From Ga0077555 sp033764055 (GTDB lineage: Bacteria; Pseudomonadota; Alphaproteobacteria; Rhizobiales; Hyphomicrobiaceae): 64,000 bases of DNA. Under the pieces are notes generated by a model. The model was given only the letters and a program-made list of their open reading frames with translations. It did not search any database and was not told where the DNA came from. How positions within the stretch are numbered: the first letter of the stretch is position 1; each line of letters starts with the position of its first letter. The stretch covers positions 1 through 64,000 of the forward strand of contig JANRJI010000012.1 in the NCBI GenBank assembly GCA_033764055.1, read 5' to 3'. This document shows, piece by piece, positions 60,905-64,000 of the stretch. The position numbers were made by a program, and so were the translations under genes.

Positions 60905-61405
60905 TCAGCGCTTCGAGAACTGGAACGACCGGCGGGCCTTCATGCGGCCGTATTTCTTGCGCTCGACCACGCGGCTGTCGCGGGTGAGGAAGCCGCCCTT
61001 CTTGAGCACTGACCGGAGGTCCGGCTCGTAGTACGTGAGCGCCTTGGACAGGCCATGACGCACGGCGCCAGCTTGGCCCGACAGGCCGCCGCCGGCAACT
61101 GTTGCGACCACGTCGAACTGGTCGATCCGCTGCGCCGCGACCAGTGGCTGCTTCAGGATCATCTGCAGCACGGGCCGGGCGAAGTACGCCTCGAACTCCT
61201 TGCCGTTGACCGTTATCTTGCCGTGGCCGGGCTTGACCCAGACCCGGGCGACGGCGTTCTTGCGCTTGCCGGTGGCATAGGCGCGGCCGTAGGCATCGAG
61301 CTTCTGCTGGTGCACCGGTGCGCTGGGTGCTGTGGTGTCGACGGCGAGCCCGCCCTCACCCTTCAACTCGCCGAGGTCGCTCAGCGTCTTGGGTTCGTTC
61401 GCCAT
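60905..61405 (-). CDS. rpsI: 30S ribosomal protein S9
   Basis: 166 residues, with a longer N-terminus (about 35 residues) than the E. coli form, as common in alphaproteobacteria. The S9 core begins YATGKRKNAVARVWVKPG and includes GGGLSGQAGAVRHGLSKAL, ending in the basic tail KYGRMKARRSFQFSKR that reaches the ribosomal P-site. It lies 5 nt after rplM. Confidence 0.98.
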   Translation of the reverse strand: MANEPKTLSDLGELKGEGGLAVDTTAPSAPVHQQKLDAYGRAYATGKRKNAVARVWVKPGHGKITVNGKEFEAYFARPVLQMILKQPLVAAQRIDQFDVVATVAGGGLSGQAGAVRHGLSKALTYYEPDLRSVLKKGGFLTRDSRVVERKKYGRMKARRSFQFSKR

Positions 61406-61410
61406 GGGGA

Positions 61411-61872
61411 TCAGGCCCTCACGTTCTTGCGGTTGAGCTTCGCGATGTCGAGCACCTCGGGATTCTGAGCCTGGTGCGGATGCTCGGGGCCGGCATAGAC
61501 CTTCAGATTGCGCATGACCTTGCGCTGCAGCGGGCCCCGCGTGATCATGCGCGACACGGCCAGCTCGATGACACGGCCAGGGTATTTGCCCTCGAGGATG
61601 CGCCGCGGCGTCGTCGTCTTGATGCCGCCCGGATGGCCCGTGTGGCGGTGATACTGCTTGTCCTCGTGCTTGTTGCCCGTGAACACGACCTTGTCGGCAT
61701 TGATGACGATCACGTTGTCACCGGTGTCGACGTGCGGCGTGTAGGTCGGCTTGTGCTTGCCCCTCAGCCGCATGGCGATGAGGCTCGCGAGGCGACCGAC
61801 AACCAGTCCCTTGGCGTCGATCAACACCCATTTCTTTTCCACCTCGCCGGGCTTGGCGGAGTAGGTCTGCAT
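61411..61872 (-). CDS. rplM: 50S ribosomal protein L13
   Basis: 153 residues: EKKWVLIDAKGLVVGRLASL, HVDTGDNVIVINADKVVFTG and KYPGRVIELAVSRMITRGPL are L13 hallmarks. ATG at 61872 follows GGAG at 9 nt; the frame is open upstream to 61938 without homology. It is the first gene of the rplM-rpsI operon; an AT-rich promoter-like region and an inverted repeat lie upstream. Confidence 0.98.
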   Translation of the reverse strand: MQTYSAKPGEVEKKWVLIDAKGLVVGRLASLIAMRLRGKHKPTYTPHVDTGDNVIVINADKVVFTGNKHEDKQYHRHTGHPGGIKTTTPRRILEGKYPGRVIELAVSRMITRGPLQRKVMRNLKVYAGPEHPHQAQNPEVLDIAKLNRKNVRA

Positions 61873-62054
61873 CTTTCGGTCTCCTGGTATCGCGCGGCCA
61901 GATGTGTACAGCGCTCGCAGCCGCTGGACGCACTCCACCGGCTCGGCGGCAGCCGGCGACGGATGACGCGCTTGTAGTCGACCTCCGGTTCCGCGTCAAC
62001 GCATCTTGCCGGATGAAGGATTATAATAATCTTTTTGATTCAATAGCTTGGACG

Positions 62055-62097
62055 TGAGGTAATATATAACCACACAATCTGGTATTGGATTACCTCA
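62055..62097 (-). promoter_or_regulatory. Inverted repeat and AT-rich region upstream of rplM
   Basis: TGAGGTAAT (62055-62063) and ATTACCTCA (62089-62097) form a perfect 9-bp inverted repeat with 25 bases between, some of which can pair further (ACCA with TGGT). A TATAAT box reads on the minus strand at 62025-62020 in very AT-rich sequence. This could be a terminator-like element of the upstream thioesterase gene or an operator or leader of rplM; there is no T-run. Confidence 0.5.
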
Positions 62098-62117
62098 TGA
62101 CTGTGTTGCGCTGGTGG

Positions 62118-62570
62118 TCATGCGGATTGCGAAGGCAGGGCATAGCTTCCCGTCGCGTGGGCCACGACATCGTCCGAACCCGCCGAGCGCAGAGCCACCT
62201 CTGCGTAGACCAATCGCCGCCCGACCCGGATCAGGCGAGCTTCCGCCCGGACATCCACCGGCCGGGGTCGTCGCAGGAAAGTGATGTTGAGATTGCTCGT
62301 GACTGCCTGTATCGCCTTGGGGCCGAGGGTGGCGAGGAGTGCTACGTAGATCGAGAAGTCGGCGAGCAGGAACAGTGTAGGGCCTGACACGGTGCCCCCG
62401 GGTCTCAAGCTCGATGGATCCAGCTCGAGGTGCACGTCCGCAGCGTTCATGCCGACCGCAACGATCTGAATTCGTCGTCCTTGGGAGTGAATCTCGGGAA
62501 AGGTCTCATCGATGAGAGTGCTGACCTCTTCCGCGGTGAGAGCTGGCCGAAGCGGCGCTTGGCTTGACAT
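62118..62570 (-). CDS. PaaI family hotdog thioesterase
   Basis: 150-residue hotdog-fold acyl-CoA thioesterase: LELDPSSLRPGGTVSGPTLF with LLADFSIYVALLATLG is the substrate-facing helix region, then SNLNITFLRRPRPVDVRAEA and the strand GRRLVYAEVALRS. The family hydrolyses acyl-CoA, including phenylacetyl-type thioesters. It often neighbours rplM-rpsI in Hyphomicrobiales, as here, and an enoyl-CoA hydratase gene lies close on the opposite strand. Confidence 0.9.
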   Translation of the reverse strand: MSSQAPLRPALTAEEVSTLIDETFPEIHSQGRRIQIVAVGMNAADVHLELDPSSLRPGGTVSGPTLFLLADFSIYVALLATLGPKAIQAVTSNLNITFLRRPRPVDVRAEARLIRVGRRLVYAEVALRSAGSDDVVAHATGSYALPSQSA

Positions 62571-62656
62571 TCTTATTGGCGTCCCAGTCGTGAGCGAATG
62601 ATGGTACGGGTCGTATAGCGACAGATGCCGGCCCGGTGAACTCCAGGAGACATGAG

Positions 62657-63190
62657 ATGAGGCTCAGTTCGAAGGTTCTGGTGGCCCTTGTGGCCGTGAT
62701 GGCGCTCGCCTTTGCCGGACCTGCATCCGCGCAGGCGCCCGCCGGAGGCGATCAGCCCTTCAAGCAGATCAAGCTGACCGACACGCACATCAAAGGCTTC
62801 ATTGCCGCGCAGAAGGAAATGGCGACGCTTGCCCAGAAGCAGGGTGGCCAGCCGACAGACAAGCCGGATCCGAAGATCCAGGCAGAGCTCGACGCGATCG
62901 CCAAGCGCCACGGCTTCAAGAGCTTTGTGGAGTTCGATGACATTGCCTTCAACATCTCCATGGTGATGGGCGGCCTCGACCCTCAGTCGGGCGCATTCAC
63001 CGACCCGATCGCGTCGATCAAGAAAGAGATCGCGGACATTCAGGCCGACACCACGATTCCCGAGAAAGACAAGAAGCAGATGCTGGACGAGCTGGCGGAG
63101 GCGTTGAAGCATACGCCGCCGCTGCAGTATCCGGAGAACGTCGAGCTGGTGAAGCGCCACCGGGCCGATATCGAGAAGGTTCTCCAGTAG
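62657..63190 (+). CDS. Small exported hypothetical protein
   Basis: 177 residues with a clear signal peptide (RLSSKVLVALVAVMALAFAG ending PASAQA, cut at about 26). The mature part is helical and charged: HIKGFIAAQKEMATLAQKQG, FKSFVEFDDIAFNISMVMGG and a C-terminal LVKRHRADIEKVLQ. Likely periplasmic; function not known. ATG at 62657 has AGGAGA 7 nt upstream; the GTG at 62636 is an unlikely alternative. Confidence 0.8.
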   Translation: MRLSSKVLVALVAVMALAFAGPASAQAPAGGDQPFKQIKLTDTHIKGFIAAQKEMATLAQKQGGQPTDKPDPKIQAELDAIAKRHGFKSFVEFDDIAFNISMVMGGLDPQSGAFTDPIASIKKEIADIQADTTIPEKDKKQMLDELAEALKHTPPLQYPENVELVKRHRADIEKVLQ

Positions 63191-63221
63191 GGCACACCCT
63201 CAGCCGACCGGGACGGCGACA

Positions 63222-64000
63222 ATGCAGGAAATGGCACCGGTTGATCGGGAGGCGGGGACGGCACCCGTTCTGCTCGAGGAGCGGCGCGGGCGGGTAGCCC
63301 TTTTGACCCTCAATCGCCCGCAACAGCGCAACTCGCTGTCAGAGGGGTTGATCCTTGCCTTGCAGGGCGCGATCGACCGGTTGTCGGCCACGACCGAGGT
63401 CTCTGTTATCGTCATTTCTGCGGGAGGCCCGGCGTTCTCCTCCGGCCACGACCTGAAGGAGATGACGGCGCGGCGCTCGGACGTCGACGGCGGGCGCGCC
63501 TATTTCGCCCATCTCATGGACCTTTGCGCGTCCATGATGATGTCGATCGTGCGGTCGCCGAAGCCATTCATCGCAGCCGTCGAAGGCGTGGCTTCGGCAG
63601 CCGGTTGCCAGCTCGTCGCGACCTGTGATCTCGCCGTTGCCGGCGAGGGCGCCCGGTTCACGACGCCCGGTGTCAACATCGGGCTATTCTGCTCGACACC
63701 GATGGTCGCGCTGACCCGCAACGTGTCGCGCAAGCGGGCGATGGAAATCCTCCTCCTGGGCGAGATGTTGCCCGCGAGGGAGGCTGCCGACTACGGTCTC
63801 GTCAATCGGGTCGTTCCTGCCGGTGAGGCCCTGGCAGCTGCCATCGCCATGGCCGAGACCATCGCGGCCAAGTCGTCGGCCACAGTGGCCATCGGCAAGG
63901 AGACGTTCTACCGTCAGCTCGAGATGCCGCTGGCCGAGGCTTATATCGAGGCCGCCGGCGTGATGGTGCGCAACATGCTCATCCGGGACGCCGAGGAGGG
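63222..64000 (+). CDS. Enoyl-CoA hydratase/isomerase family protein (3' end outside window)
   Basis: Crotonase-fold enzyme, 259 residues seen up to the window edge. LTLNRPQQRNSLSEGLILAL, the oxyanion-hole segments SAGGPAFSSGHDLKEM and AAVEGVASAAGCQLVATCDL, and FTTPGVNIGLFCSTPMVALT are clear. One usual catalytic glutamate of true hydratases (in GxxLGGGCELA) appears replaced by Gln in AAGCQL, so another crotonase reaction is possible. It starts at ATG 63222, 31 nt after the small exported protein. Confidence 0.9.
   Translation, partial: MQEMAPVDREAGTAPVLLEERRGRVALLTLNRPQQRNSLSEGLILALQGAIDRLSATTEVSVIVISAGGPAFSSGHDLKEMTARRSDVDGGRAYFAHLMDLCASMMMSIVRSPKPFIAAVEGVASAAGCQLVATCDLAVAGEGARFTTPGVNIGLFCSTPMVALTRNVSRKRAMEILLLGEMLPAREAADYGLVNRVVPAGEALAAAIAMAETIAAKSSATVAIGKETFYRQLEMPLAEAYIEAAGVMVRNMLIRDAEE

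Noticed and set aside
1..64000. CRISPR arrays, insertion sequences or rRNA genes
   Set aside because: No regularly spaced repeats, transposase frames or rRNA sequence were seen anywhere in the window.

Overview
This window is GC-rich, densely coded DNA from an alphaproteobacterium, most likely of the order Hyphomicrobiales (inferred). The evidence is the RcGTA-like gene order, the rplM-rpsI block next to a PaaI thioesterase and an enoyl-CoA hydratase, the ccmI-ccmE-ccmF order beside a PhoP/PhoQ-like pair, the many ATP-driven and TctC-type solute receptors, and tRNAs with encoded CCA.

Layout. 0-3.3 kb: 3' part of adenosylhomocysteinase with a strong terminator, a thiamine-diphosphate enzyme, and a CAT-anticodon tRNA. 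3.6-9 kb: TolC-type secretion protein, M20 peptidase, membrane Ser/Thr kinase, PilZ protein. 9-14.4 kb: an AceE/transketolase-like enzyme translationally coupled to threonine ammonia-lyase, with a divergent Lrp regulator across a palindromic intergenic region, then a LysR regulator. 14.7-20.7 kb: a complete branched-chain-amino-acid-type (Liv/HAAT) ABC transporter facing a PaaK-like CoA ligase. 21-31.8 kb: tRNA-Val and scattered catabolic or oxidative genes (TctC-type receptor, two VOC proteins, flavin monooxygenase, three phytanoyl-CoA-dioxygenase-family proteins, PNPOx-like protein, HAD phosphatase) plus an L,D-transpeptidase.

31.9-51.1 kb: an almost complete gene-transfer-agent (GTA) structural cluster in the order of Rhodobacter capsulatus RcGTA: small terminase, large terminase, portal, prohead protease, capsid, connectors, tail tube, chaperone, tape measure, baseplate/tip proteins and a three-part lysin. 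There is no integrase, repressor or replication gene. The unusual part is 34.2-38.1 kb. The portal carries a short Pro/Gly linker and a C-terminal domain that looks like a polymorphic-toxin tip. A small AT-richer gene follows 2 nt later (candidate immunity). Next comes a second copy of the linker with a different, nucleotidyltransferase-like toxin domain but no start of its own (orphan cassette), then its candidate immunity gene, and then a frameshifted scrap of portal coding sequence. Exact inverted 34-bp repeats and other intergenic repeats flank the block. I read this as a toxin-immunity diversification locus installed in the portal gene of a GTA, and it is the main candidate for an undescribed system here.

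51.1-64 kb: housekeeping genes: periplasmic protein, PhoP/PhoQ-like two-component pair, glycine-zipper lipoprotein, cytochrome c maturation genes ccmI-ccmE-ccmF, a small membrane protein, a CorA-like protein, rplM-rpsI with a clear terminator, PaaI thioesterase, a small exported protein and the 5' part of an enoyl-CoA hydratase.
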